The position numbers and the translations under genes were made by a program. A stretch of 64,000 nt of DNA from Novosphingobium sp. B1 (lineage in GTDB: Bacteria > Pseudomonadota > Alphaproteobacteria > Sphingomonadales > Sphingomonadaceae), in assembly GCF_900176395.1 (NCBI RefSeq), contig NZ_FWXL01000003.1:372001-436000 (forward strand), read 5' to 3'. This document shows, in pieces, positions 16,505 to 24,264 of the stretch; position 1 is the first letter of the stretch; every line of letters begins with the position of its first letter. The notes under the pieces are model-generated. The model saw only the letters and a list, made by a program, of their open reading frames with translations, was not told the DNA's origin and ran no database searches.

Positions 16505-18928
16505 TCAGTATTTGATGCGCGCTTCGAGACCGAAGGTACGCGGGTTGATCACGTTCAGCTTGTAGTAGCGAAGCACCACGCCATCGTTCAGACCGACGCG
16601 CGACCGGTCGTTCGAAACCGAGGCGACCGCGTACTTGTCGAAGATGTTGTTGGCGAACAGACCGATGCTGTACTTGTCGGTCTCGTAAAACAGCGAGGCA
16701 CGGTGGAGGACATAGCCGGGCAGCTTGTCACCGAACGCCCGATCCCAGCCGAGGCGCGTCACCACGTTGCCGCGGTAGGTAGCGGTCCAGTCGCCCACCA
16801 GACTGCCATCCATGAACGGCATTGTGTAGGTCGCGCCCAGGCTCCCGCTGTTCTTGGCCGAACCGGGCAGCCGATCGCCAGAGAGCGCATCGAGCTTGAC
16901 CGGAACGCTGGGATAGACGCCCGCTGGCGAATTGACTGGAATGTTCCCCGGCACATCCTCGGTCAGGCGTGCGTTGACGTAGGAATAGGTGCCCTGGATT
17001 GACAGCCCGTCCACCGGCTTCAGCTGGAACGAGGTTTCGAAGCCTTCCGACTTGGCCTTGCCGCCGTTGACGGTGATGCCGACGATGCCGTTGAGCGTTG
17101 CCGACGAGACCTGAATGCCGTCCCACTTGATCTGGAAGACGTTGAAATTGAACGTCAGCTTGCGGTCAAACAATTGCGTGCGAATGCCGATTTCCGCGTT
17201 CTTGGTCGTATCCGGCCCGTACTGGATCTCGTTGGGCAAACCGCATGGCAGCTGCGTGTTGTTGATCATGTCGCCATCGGGGTCGTTCGGCAGCGGATTG
17301 GGGCATGGCGCCACGCTGTTGGGGCCGCCGATGCGATAGCCCTTGCTGTAGGTGCCGTAGATCATGACGTCCGGCGTGATGTTGTAGGAAGAGTTGAACT
17401 TCCACACCCAGCCCGTCTTCTTGGCGGTGCCACCAGCCGCTGGCAGGTCATAGGGGCTGACCGGATCGCCGATCAGCGGCACCACGAGTGCACCCGCAAT
17501 CCGCGAATTGTAACCGAAGTAGCGGGCGCCTGCAGTCACCTGCCATTGCGGCGAGACGCGGAAGGTCCCCTCGCCGAAGATCGCCTTTTCGGTAACCTTG
17601 GAGTTCACGTACGAGGCATATTCGACCTCGTCCGGATTGGGCTGCGTGCCGAACGGAACCCACGGATGGTTGGGCACGTGCTCGATATAGTCGCGCTGCA
17701 GCTTCTGCTGGTTGTAGAACCCGCCAAGCACCCAGCTGAACGGCCCGCCATGACGCGAGACCAGCCGCACTTCCTGGTTGAACTGCTTGCGCTCGTCCTG
17801 GCTCTCGTTCCAACTCGAGAATGCCGGGAAGGTTTCGTAGCCGTAGTCGAGATCGAGCAGCAGATCCGTATTGTCGGAAATGCGCTCGTTGTGGACCTTC
17901 GTGTAGGCCGTGGTCGAAACGAGATCGGCAATCCCGCCAAGGTTGGCGTTGATTTCCATGCTGCCAAGATGCGCGTGACGGTCGACCGGCTCGGCGTAGC
18001 GCCCTGCACTCTCGTACTTGCCGGTGCCGAGCACACCATTGCTGTTGTACTGCCCGCCGTCGGTCTTGGTGCGCTGGTAGGCGTAGGTGAAGTTGACCTT
18101 GAGGTCTTCGTTGAGCTGGAACAGCAGCTGGTTGCGCGTGGTGAAGGTGCGCTCGAAGTTCAGGTCTTCGCGCTTGAACAGATTGGCATCGTAAGCTGCT
18201 GGGGTCACCGAGACCGGCCCGCTCGGCTGCGGCAAGGAAACGCCGGGCTTCTGAAGCAGCAGCGGATAATCGATGAAGCCGGGGTCGAAGTAATAACCGG
18301 TGGCCGAACGGAACGCGACATGATCCTTCACGATCGGAATGTTGATCATGCCGTCGATCTGGTAGCCGGTATCGCCGCTGTGGTCCTTGGCATAGACGCG
18401 GCCATGGGCCTCGGCCTGATAGTCGCTCAGTTGCGGGCGATTGGGAATGTTGCGGATGGCGCCAGCCAGCGTGCCCAGACCGTAAAGCGTGCCTTGCGGG
18501 CCGAGCAGCGTCTCCACGCGCTCGATATCGAGCATCTTGAAGTCATAATAGATCGGCACTTCGCCGAGGTACACGCCCAGCGCATCATCGTAGGACGCGC
18601 CGGTCGCGCTGGTATCCGATGCGTTGAGGCCGCGCAGCACGATCGTGCCGGTTGCGCCAGGGCCGGTGTCGGAAATCGTGATGCCGGGCGTGAAGTCGGC
18701 AATGTCGCGCACGTCGTCGATACGCTGGCGGTTGAGTTGCTCCTGGCCGACGGCACTGATGTTGATCGGCACGTCCTGCAGCGATGTCGCTCGGCGGGTC
18801 GCCGTCACGACGATCTCGTTGCTGGCACCATCCTCGGTTGCCTGTGGCGCTGCGTCCTGCGCGTGGGCCTGGGTTGCGCCGATGCCCATAAGCATCGTTG
18901 CGCCAAGCAGCGTCTTGCGGAAATTCAT
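16505..18928 (-). CDS. TonB-dependent outer-membrane receptor
   Basis: 807 residues from the ATG at 18928. Signal peptide (MNFRKTLLGATMLMGIGATQAHAQ), TonB box (NEIVVTATRR), plug domain (about 45-160: QDVPINISAVGQEQLNRQ and VETLLGPQGTLYGLG), then a 22-strand-type barrel ending LEARIKY with the terminal aromatic needed for BAM insertion. The plug sequence is of the general sphingomonad catabolic-receptor type rather than a known siderophore type; ligand unknown. Divergent from the guanidine operon across 660 bases holding two NikR-like inverted repeats, so co-regulation is possible. Confidence 0.93.
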   Translation of the reverse strand: MNFRKTLLGATMLMGIGATQAHAQDAAPQATEDGASNEIVVTATRRATSLQDVPINISAVGQEQLNRQRIDDVRDIADFTPGITISDTGPGATGTIVLRGLNASDTSATGASYDDALGVYLGEVPIYYDFKMLDIERVETLLGPQGTLYGLGTLAGAIRNIPNRPQLSDYQAEAHGRVYAKDHSGDTGYQIDGMINIPIVKDHVAFRSATGYYFDPGFIDYPLLLQKPGVSLPQPSGPVSVTPAAYDANLFKREDLNFERTFTTRNQLLFQLNEDLKVNFTYAYQRTKTDGGQYNSNGVLGTGKYESAGRYAEPVDRHAHLGSMEINANLGGIADLVSTTAYTKVHNERISDNTDLLLDLDYGYETFPAFSSWNESQDERKQFNQEVRLVSRHGGPFSWVLGGFYNQQKLQRDYIEHVPNHPWVPFGTQPNPDEVEYASYVNSKVTEKAIFGEGTFRVSPQWQVTAGARYFGYNSRIAGALVVPLIGDPVSPYDLPAAGGTAKKTGWVWKFNSSYNITPDVMIYGTYSKGYRIGGPNSVAPCPNPLPNDPDGDMINNTQLPCGLPNEIQYGPDTTKNAEIGIRTQLFDRKLTFNFNVFQIKWDGIQVSSATLNGIVGITVNGGKAKSEGFETSFQLKPVDGLSIQGTYSYVNARLTEDVPGNIPVNSPAGVYPSVPVKLDALSGDRLPGSAKNSGSLGATYTMPFMDGSLVGDWTATYRGNVVTRLGWDRAFGDKLPGYVLHRASLFYETDKYSIGLFANNIFDKYAVASVSNDRSRVGLNDGVVLRYYKLNVINPRTFGLEARIKY

Positions 18929-19203
18929 CATAGTCACTCGGACCCCCATAGCTACCCTGCCTGCGGTTAAGTGACATCACTCCCCATGACGCTCTGACCC
19001 GCCCGGCGAACTGGCCGGGTCGGCGTCTTGCAGGCCTTTTCTGGCCGTTGTTCTGTCATCTCGAATATTCATGCGGTGGCCGCGTCTGAAGCCGTGCCGT
19101 CAAGCAAGATCGCGCAATCTGGACCTCGCCAAAGACTGGCCGAAACAGCCCGGTCATCGCAATTTTCTGTCCGCCGACCTGGCTGACAACCGTGACGGTA
19201 TGG

Positions 19204-19231
19204 ATATTACGGAATGGGTCAAGCGTAATAA
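19204..19231. promoter_or_regulatory. NikR-like inverted repeat, copy 1
   Basis: ATATTAC-N14-GTAATAA. Thirteen of fourteen arm bases match the copy at 19502-19529, with the same 14-base spacer and the same preceding G. It lies 276 bases upstream of the TonB receptor start, so it may serve that gene, or act jointly with copy 2, 298 bases away. Confidence 0.6.
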
Positions 19232-19309
19232 ATTTCGTGCCAGACAGTATGAACTATGGCTGCTGCACCGCACAAAACCGCAGAAATGCGACGATTTTGC
19301 GTCAAAACG

Positions 19310-19347
19310 ATGCCCGCTTGAACGAACGGGCATACGCCGAAAAGCGT
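19310..19347. other. Tandem hairpins in the intergenic region
   Basis: ATGCCCG-cttgaacgaa-CGGGCAT (19310-19333) is followed at once by TACGC-cgaaa-GCGTA (19333-19347), with a small GACG/CGTC stem at 19290-19303 before it. No T-run follows. They could fold in a leader RNA of the guanidine operon if its transcript starts this far upstream; otherwise their role is unknown. The loops do not have the ACGR tetraloop of the guanidine-II riboswitch. Confidence 0.35.
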
Positions 19348-19501
19348 ACGGCAATTTCGATCCTCAGTCCGTCTAAGGTGCCGTCTGCAATGCTCAGCGA
19401 GCGCGCTTGCCGACCTTTCAACACCCGCATTTCCTAGCTTTTGCGGCATTCACCCTTTTTCCGCACCCCGCTTGGCTACGACGCTCCCTCCCGATTCTTC
19501 G

Positions 19502-19529
19502 ATATTACCTTTCTTCAAACTCGTAATAT
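19502..19529. promoter_or_regulatory. NikR-like inverted repeat, copy 2 (operator of the guanidine operon)
   Basis: ATATTAC-N14-GTAATAT, a perfect 7-bp dyad 28 bases long, 59 bases before the first gene. NikR operators have 6-7 bp arms separated by 14-16 bases (from memory: GTATGA-N16-TCATAC in enterobacteria, GTGTTAC-N13/14-GTAACAC elsewhere), so both geometry and the TTAC/GTAA core fit. TAATAT (19524-19529) could be a -10 element, so binding would block the promoter. Confidence 0.7.
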
Positions 19530-19588
19530 TTTTCGATGGACAAGGCAGGGCGTCATGGTGATGCTGCATTGCGAAAGGGGATCGAATC

Positions 19589-20671
19589 ATGATCAGGCTA
19601 CTTGGCAAGGTAAGCACGGCAGGTCTGATGGCCGGAGCGCTGCTGCTGGCATCATGCTCGCCCTCGCCCGAACAGGCCGCGCAACCCAAGACAGAGTTCA
19701 CCATCGGCTGGTCGATCTATGCCGGGTGGATGCCCTGGCCCTATGCGCAGCAGGCCGGGATCGTGAAGAAATGGGCCGACAAGTACGGCATCAAGATCAA
19801 CATCGTGCAGGTCAACGATTACGTTGAATCGGTGAACCAGTACACCGCCGGCAAGTTCGATGGCGTCACTGTCACCAACATGGACGCGCTCACCATTCCG
19901 GCCGCCGGAGGGAAGGACACCAGCGCCATCATCGTCGGCGATTATTCCAACGGCAATGACGGCATCCTGCTCAAGGGCGGCAACACGCTGGCCGGGCTCA
20001 AGGGCAAGCAGGCCTATCTCGTCGAACTTTCCGTCTCGCACTACCTGCTGGCGCGCGGCATGGAAAAGGCAGCCCTGCAGCCGACCGACGTCAGGACGGT
20101 CAACACCTCCGATGCCGACATCGTCGGCGCCTTCGGCTCTCCGGACGTGCAGGCAGCCGTGGCCTGGAACCCGCAGCTATCGGTGATGAAGGGTCAGCCG
20201 GGCGTCACCCAGGTCTTCAGCTCGGCCGACATTCCCGGCGAGATCCTCGACCTCATGGTCGTCGATACGGCCACGCTCAAGGCCAATCCCAACCTGGGCA
20301 AGGCGCTCGCCGGGATCTGGTACGAGACGGTCGCGCTGCTGAAGCGGCAGGACGCCGAGGGCAAGGCTGCCCGCGCCGCCATGGCCAAGCTTTCCGGCGC
20401 CACCCCTGAAGCCTTCGATAGCCAGCTCACGACGACGTTCCTCTATGACGATCCCAAGGCTGCCGTCGCTGCAACCGATGCCCCCGCACTGATCACGACA
20501 ATGACCAAGGTACGCGACTTCAGCTTTTCCAAGGGCCTGTTCAAGGGCGCGCCCTCGGCAGACGCGGTCGGCATGTCGTTTCCCGGCGGCAAGACGCTGG
20601 GCAGCCCGCAGACCGTGACGCTACGCTTCGATGACAGCTTCATGAAGCTGGCAGCGGACGGCAAGCTCTGA
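19589..20671 (+). CDS. ABC transporter substrate-binding lipoprotein (urea/guanidine carboxylase-associated)
   Basis: 360 residues. Lipoprotein signal with lipobox LLASC, lipidated Cys at about residue 23, so anchored on the periplasmic face of the inner membrane. The mature part is a two-lobed NMT1/TauA-type binding protein (FTIGWSIYAGWMPWPYAQQAGI at its start, YVESVNQYTAGKFDGVTVTNMD in the first lobe). This matches the binding-protein family regularly found beside urea carboxylase genes. It should deliver guanidine or a related small nitrogen compound to the permease and ATPase that follow. First gene of the operon. Confidence 0.9.
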   Translation: MIRLLGKVSTAGLMAGALLLASCSPSPEQAAQPKTEFTIGWSIYAGWMPWPYAQQAGIVKKWADKYGIKINIVQVNDYVESVNQYTAGKFDGVTVTNMDALTIPAAGGKDTSAIIVGDYSNGNDGILLKGGNTLAGLKGKQAYLVELSVSHYLLARGMEKAALQPTDVRTVNTSDADIVGAFGSPDVQAAVAWNPQLSVMKGQPGVTQVFSSADIPGEILDLMVVDTATLKANPNLGKALAGIWYETVALLKRQDAEGKAARAAMAKLSGATPEAFDSQLTTTFLYDDPKAAVAATDAPALITTMTKVRDFSFSKGLFKGAPSADAVGMSFPGGKTLGSPQTVTLRFDDSFMKLAADGKL

Positions 20672-20706
20672 GCATTGCCGAAGCCAGGCACCACAAGGAT
20701 GCTGCT

Positions 20707-21522
20707 ATGCGCCTCGTAAACCGCCATCCCCGCCGCCGGACCGGGCTCCTGTTGGGCGCCATCCCGATCGTGCTGCTGGTACTGGTCTATCTGATCGTCG
20801 CGGCCCAACGCCACGCGATCCTCCCCACGGACAAGATCTTCCCGCTGCCTGCGGCCATGATCAAGGCGATGGGCGCGATGATGTTCGAGGCCGATCCGCT
20901 GTCCGGGCAACGGGTGTTCTGGGCCGATACCCTCGCCAGCCTGCAGCGCCTTGGCCTTGGCCTCATCATCTCGACCGCGGCGGCCCTTCTCGTCGGCCTG
21001 GTCCTCGGTGTGCTGCCGCCCGTGCGCGCAACGTTCGGCCCGCTGGTAACGGGGATTGCCGTGATCCCGCCGATCGCCCTCCTGCCGGTCCTGTTCATCG
21101 CGCTGGGGCTTGGCGAAACCGCCAAGGTCGCACTGATCGTCATCGGCATCACACCGGTCATGGTGCGCGATATCGCCAGTTACGTCGCCGAACTGCCGCG
21201 CGAGCAGATCGTCAAGGCGCTGACCTTGGGGGCAAGTTCGTGGCAGGTCATGATCCGCGTTGCCCTGCCGCAGGCCATGCCTCGCCTGATCCACGCGGTG
21301 CGCCTCGCGCTCGGGCCGGCATGGGTGTTCCTGATCTCCGCAGAAGCCATCGCATCGGACATCGGGCTTGGCTACCGCATCTTCCTCGTTCGCCGCTATC
21401 TCTCGATGGACGTGGTCATTCCCTATGTCGCGTGGATCGCGCTGCTGGCGATCGTGATGGACGTGGCGCTGGCCAAGCTCAGCCGCCGCGCGTTCCCCTG
21501 GGCTCACGGAGCAAGCCATTGA
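20707..21522 (+). CDS. ABC transporter permease (urea/guanidine carboxylase-associated)
   Basis: 271 residues with about six membrane helices, the first at residues 13-33. The cytoplasmic EAA loop reads EQIVKALTLGASSWQVMIRVALPQAMP, contacting the ATPase, and VFLISAEAIASDIGLGYRI is typical of the TauC/SsuC group. It begins 35 bases after the binding-protein gene, and its TGA overlaps the TTG start of the ATPase gene. Confidence 0.92.
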   Translation: MRLVNRHPRRRTGLLLGAIPIVLLVLVYLIVAAQRHAILPTDKIFPLPAAMIKAMGAMMFEADPLSGQRVFWADTLASLQRLGLGLIISTAAALLVGLVLGVLPPVRATFGPLVTGIAVIPPIALLPVLFIALGLGETAKVALIVIGITPVMVRDIASYVAELPREQIVKALTLGASSWQVMIRVALPQAMPRLIHAVRLALGPAWVFLISAEAIASDIGLGYRIFLVRRYLSMDVVIPYVAWIALLAIVMDVALAKLSRRAFPWAHGASH

Positions 21523-22313
21523 GCGCGCCCGAGACCTCCGGCCCGATCCTCTGCCTCAAGGACGTCTGGGTCGAGTACGGTGACAAGATCGTGCTCGAGA
21601 AGGTGGACCTTGCGATCGAGGAAGGCTCGTTCGTATCGATCATCGGCCCATCGGGTGCCGGCAAGAGCAGCCTGCTGCGCCTGATCCTCGGGCAGGAAGC
21701 CCCCAGCCGCGGCACCATCTCGCTCGATGGCGCGCCCCTGACGCCGGAATGCGGCCCCGACCGTGGCGTGGTGTTCCAGCGCTACTCGGTGTTCCCGCAC
21801 CTCACTGCGCTGGCCAATGTCGTCTTTGGCCTCGAATGCGAAAAGGCGCCGCTGCTTGCGCGCCTGTTCGGCAGCGCCAAGGCAGAGGCGACCGCCCGCG
21901 CCACTGAAATGCTCGAGGCGGTCGGCCTTGGCGATTCGCTGCATCTCTACCCCGCGCAGATGTCGGGCGGGATGCAGCAGCGCCTCGCCATTGCCCAGGC
22001 CCTGATCAAACGGCCGCGCGTACTCCTGCTCGATGAGCCGTTCGGCGCGCTCGACCCCGGCATCCGGGCTGATATGCACGCGCTGATCAAGCGGCTGTGG
22101 CGCGACTATTCGCTGACCATCGTCATGGTCACGCACGATCTGCGCGAGGCCTTCAGCCTTGGCACCCGTGTGCTCGCGCTCGACAAGCGCCGCCACGATC
22201 CGCACGCCCCCCACCGCTTCGGCGCGACCGCCGTCTATGACCTCGCCCTGCGCAAGGACGACGAGGCCGCAGAGCCCGAAGCTGCGCAAGCGCCCGTCGA
22301 GGAGAGCGCCTGA
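21519..22313 (+). CDS. ABC transporter ATP-binding protein (urea/guanidine carboxylase-associated)
   Basis: 264 residues from a TTG start overlapping the permease stop (TTGA), with GGAG 7 bases upstream; no ATG is available before the conserved first strand (ILCLKDVWVEYGD). Complete ATPase: Walker A GPSGAGKSS, Q-loop VVFQRYSVFPHL, signature MSGGMQQR, Walker B RVLLLDEPFGALDPG, switch His in VTHDLREAF. The C-terminal 45 residues after the core are acidic and specific to this subgroup. Energises import by the preceding permease. Confidence 0.93.
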   Translation: MSAPETSGPILCLKDVWVEYGDKIVLEKVDLAIEEGSFVSIIGPSGAGKSSLLRLILGQEAPSRGTISLDGAPLTPECGPDRGVVFQRYSVFPHLTALANVVFGLECEKAPLLARLFGSAKAEATARATEMLEAVGLGDSLHLYPAQMSGGMQQRLAIAQALIKRPRVLLLDEPFGALDPGIRADMHALIKRLWRDYSLTIVMVTHDLREAFSLGTRVLALDKRRHDPHAPHRFGATAVYDLALRKDDEAAEPEAAQAPVEESA

Positions 22314-22314
22314 C

Positions 22315-22791
22315 ATGACCACCGAACCGACCAGCCTCGCCCGCCTTTCGATGAGCCTGCCCGGCGAGTTGTTCCGCCAGCTCGACATGATGGTGGAAGA
22401 GCGCGGACTGCCCTCACGCTCGCAACTGATTGCCGAGCTGATCCGCCATGCCCTGGCCGAGCATGAAGCCTCGACCCGCCCGGACGAGATGCTCGCCGGC
22501 ACCATTACCATCGTCTACCGCGGTGATCGCGGCCGCGTGCGCCACCAGCTTGCCCAGACCCAGGGCGAATACCTCAAGGAGGTCATCTCCTCGCAGCACG
22601 TCTTCCTCGAAGACGACCAGTCGCTCGAGGTTCTGCTGGTGCAAGGCCCCGCCATCCGCCTGCGCGAGCTGTGCGATGCGCTGCGCCGCGTGCGCGGCGT
22701 TCACCAGTTGCAGCTCGTCACCACCACCGCCCTGCTTCCGCCGCTCTATGAGCCGGATGCCGATGAAACCAGGAACGGAGCCGTTGCATGA
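22315..22791 (+). CDS. NikR-like ribbon-helix-helix regulator lacking most nickel ligands
   Basis: 158 residues. N-terminal ribbon-helix-helix (about 8-52, LARLSMSLPGELFRQLDMMV then SRSQLIAELIRHAL) and a C-terminal ACT-like tetramerisation domain (about 62-138), as in NikR. Aligned to E. coli NikR, the nickel ligand His87 is kept (His95 here), but His76, His89 and Cys95 become Gly84, Phe97 and Ser103. It therefore probably does not sense nickel in the classical way; the effector may be an operon metabolite. It starts 1 base after the ATPase gene and overlaps the next gene (ATGA). Candidate operators lie upstream of the operon. Confidence 0.85.
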   Translation: MTTEPTSLARLSMSLPGELFRQLDMMVEERGLPSRSQLIAELIRHALAEHEASTRPDEMLAGTITIVYRGDRGRVRHQLAQTQGEYLKEVISSQHVFLEDDQSLEVLLVQGPAIRLRELCDALRRVRGVHQLQLVTTTALLPPLYEPDADETRNGAVA

Positions 22792-23612
22792 CCGCTACCC
22801 TCGCCAATCCCAACGCGGCTCGCGACCATGCCCGCGCGATGGCCGGCACCGTGGTCGAAGCCATGCCCAAGCTGCCCCCGGTCGCCAATGACCTGCCGCA
22901 GGGCGTCTCGACCGACGACATCGTGTGGGAAGAGACCATCGCTGCCGGCGGCTATGCCACCCGCCGCCTGTCACGCGGCGCTCGACTGCGCCTGATCGAC
23001 AGCAAGGGCGATGCCTGCGCTGGTTTGCAGGTCTTCAACGCCGAAATGCCGACCGAGCGGCTCAACGTGGCCGATACGGTGAAGGTCCAGTGGAACGCCT
23101 ACCTTGGCGCCGGCAAACTGCTGCTGTCAGACATGGGCCGCGTGCTGCTCAGCATCGAGGCGGACACCGCCGGCACGCACGATGCCTTCTGCGGCACCTC
23201 GAATGCCGCCACCAATCTTGCCAGGTATGGAGAAGGCCGCAACAGCGGCGCCTATCCCAACGGGCGTGACCGGTTCTTGCTCGGCGCCGCCAAGCACGGA
23301 TTGCAGCGCCGCGACGTTCATCCTTGCATCAACCTGTTCAAGGGCGTGACCATTGCCGAAGACGGCGCGATCGTGCCGCAGATAGGCCCCTTCGCCCCCG
23401 GCCGCGAGGTTACGCTTCGCGCCGAGATGGACGTGATCGTGGTCATCGCCAATTGCCCGCACGTGCTCGACCCGCGTCCTGAATGGTCGGTCACACCGCT
23501 GCGCGCCACCGCCTGGCGTGGCCCGGTTACCACCGAGGACGACTCCATCCGCAATGCGACACCAGAAGGCCAGCGCGCCTTCCTGAACGTCGAAGACTAT
23601 TTCCGTCGCTGA
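22788..23612 (+). CDS. DUF1989 protein, urea carboxylase-associated; probable carboxyguanidine deiminase subunit
   Basis: 274 residues, one of the two DUF1989 proteins that accompany these carboxylases. Metal-ligand candidates are the Cys in HDAFCGTSNAATN and the Cys/His in VHPCINLFKGV and IVVIANCPHVLDPRP. Family work has shown the pair to be a deiminase converting carboxyguanidine to allophanate and ammonia, rather than accessory urea proteins. This is the longer subunit, with an N-terminal extension of about 45 residues; I do not assign A or B. Start overlaps the NikR-like stop. Confidence 0.88.
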   Translation: MTATLANPNAARDHARAMAGTVVEAMPKLPPVANDLPQGVSTDDIVWEETIAAGGYATRRLSRGARLRLIDSKGDACAGLQVFNAEMPTERLNVADTVKVQWNAYLGAGKLLLSDMGRVLLSIEADTAGTHDAFCGTSNAATNLARYGEGRNSGAYPNGRDRFLLGAAKHGLQRRDVHPCINLFKGVTIAEDGAIVPQIGPFAPGREVTLRAEMDVIVVIANCPHVLDPRPEWSVTPLRATAWRGPVTTEDDSIRNATPEGQRAFLNVEDYFRR

Positions 23613-23628
23613 GTAGGAGCACTTCCAA

Positions 23629-24264
23629 ATGAGCGCCGACCCCCATCTTGCCGGCCTTTCGGGCAGCGTCGTCCACGACGAGATCGTTCCTGCCCGCGCC
23701 CCCTGGCTTCATCACGTCAAGGCAGGCGAAACCCTGCGGATCGTCGATCTCGAAGGCAACCAGGCCGTCGATTTCCTGCTCTACGCCACGGCTGACGATG
23801 CCGAACGCTACAGCGCGCAGGATACCGTGGCAGCCCAAGGCAATCTCTTCCTGCGCACCGGCACCGTGCTGCGCTCGAACGAGGGCCGACCGATGATGAC
23901 CATCACTGCCAGCGCGGTCGAGTACCACGATACGATCGGCGGTGCCTGCTCGTGCGAATCCAACACCTTGCGCTACGGACATCACACCAAGTCCGAACAT
24001 GCCTGCGTCGAGAACTTTCTTGAGGCCAACCTGCTCGAAGGCCGCGGCAAGCGCGACATCGTCTCGAACATCAACTTCTTCATGAACGTGCCGGTCGAAG
24101 CCGATGGTGCGCTGGGCATTGTCGACGGCATTTCCGCGCCGGGACTGACCGTGGACCTGCGCGCCGAGATGGATGTCACCGTGGTCGTCTCGAACTGCCC
24201 GCAGATCAACAACCCCTGCAACGGCTTCAATCCCACCCCTGTCCGGATGATCGTGACCGCATGA
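23629..24264 (+). CDS. DUF1989 protein, urea carboxylase-associated; second carboxyguanidine deiminase subunit
   Basis: 211 residues, with AGGAG 10 bases before its ATG. Paralogous to the preceding protein: VDFLLYATADDAERYSAQDT replaces the corresponding QVFNAEMPTERLNVADTV region, and the metal-site candidates are CSCESNTLRYGHH and VVVSNCPQINNPCNGFNP. The two are expected to form a heteromeric, metal-dependent deiminase in the cytoplasm. Its stop overlaps the carboxylase start (ATGA), so the subunits and the enzyme supplying their substrate are translationally linked. Confidence 0.88.
   Translation: MSADPHLAGLSGSVVHDEIVPARAPWLHHVKAGETLRIVDLEGNQAVDFLLYATADDAERYSAQDTVAAQGNLFLRTGTVLRSNEGRPMMTITASAVEYHDTIGGACSCESNTLRYGHHTKSEHACVENFLEANLLEGRGKRDIVSNINFFMNVPVEADGALGIVDGISAPGLTVDLRAEMDVTVVVSNCPQINNPCNGFNPTPVRMIVTA

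Larger units (their letters stand above)
18929..19588. other. Long divergent intergenic region (TonB receptor / guanidine operon)
   Basis: 660 bases without a convincing gene and with lower GC than its neighbours. It contains two NikR-type inverted repeats (19204-19231 and 19502-19529), a cluster of small hairpins (19290-19347), and AAAGGGG as ribosome binding site before the ATG at 19589. A 101-codon open frame at 19071-19376 looks non-coding. No guanidine-I riboswitch core was found by eye. Confidence 0.7.

Noticed and set aside
17174..18970. A 598-codon open frame antisense to the TonB receptor
   Set aside because: A shadow of high-GC codon bias: the receptor on the other strand has signal peptide, TonB box, plug and terminal aromatic, and the antisense product has no recognisable domain.
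19290..19347. Guanidine-II (mini-ykkC) riboswitch
   Set aside because: Two adjacent hairpins are present, but the loops are not ACGR tetraloops and the stems are not alike; no guanidine-I core was found either. By eye only.
19071..19376. A 101-codon open frame in the long intergenic region
   Set aside because: No ribosome binding site, atypical composition, and it runs through the NikR-like repeat and the hairpins.
19530..19588. Sigma-54 promoter ahead of the guanidine operon
   Set aside because: No GG-N10-GC pair with correct spacing; the nearest GG and GC are 12 bases apart.
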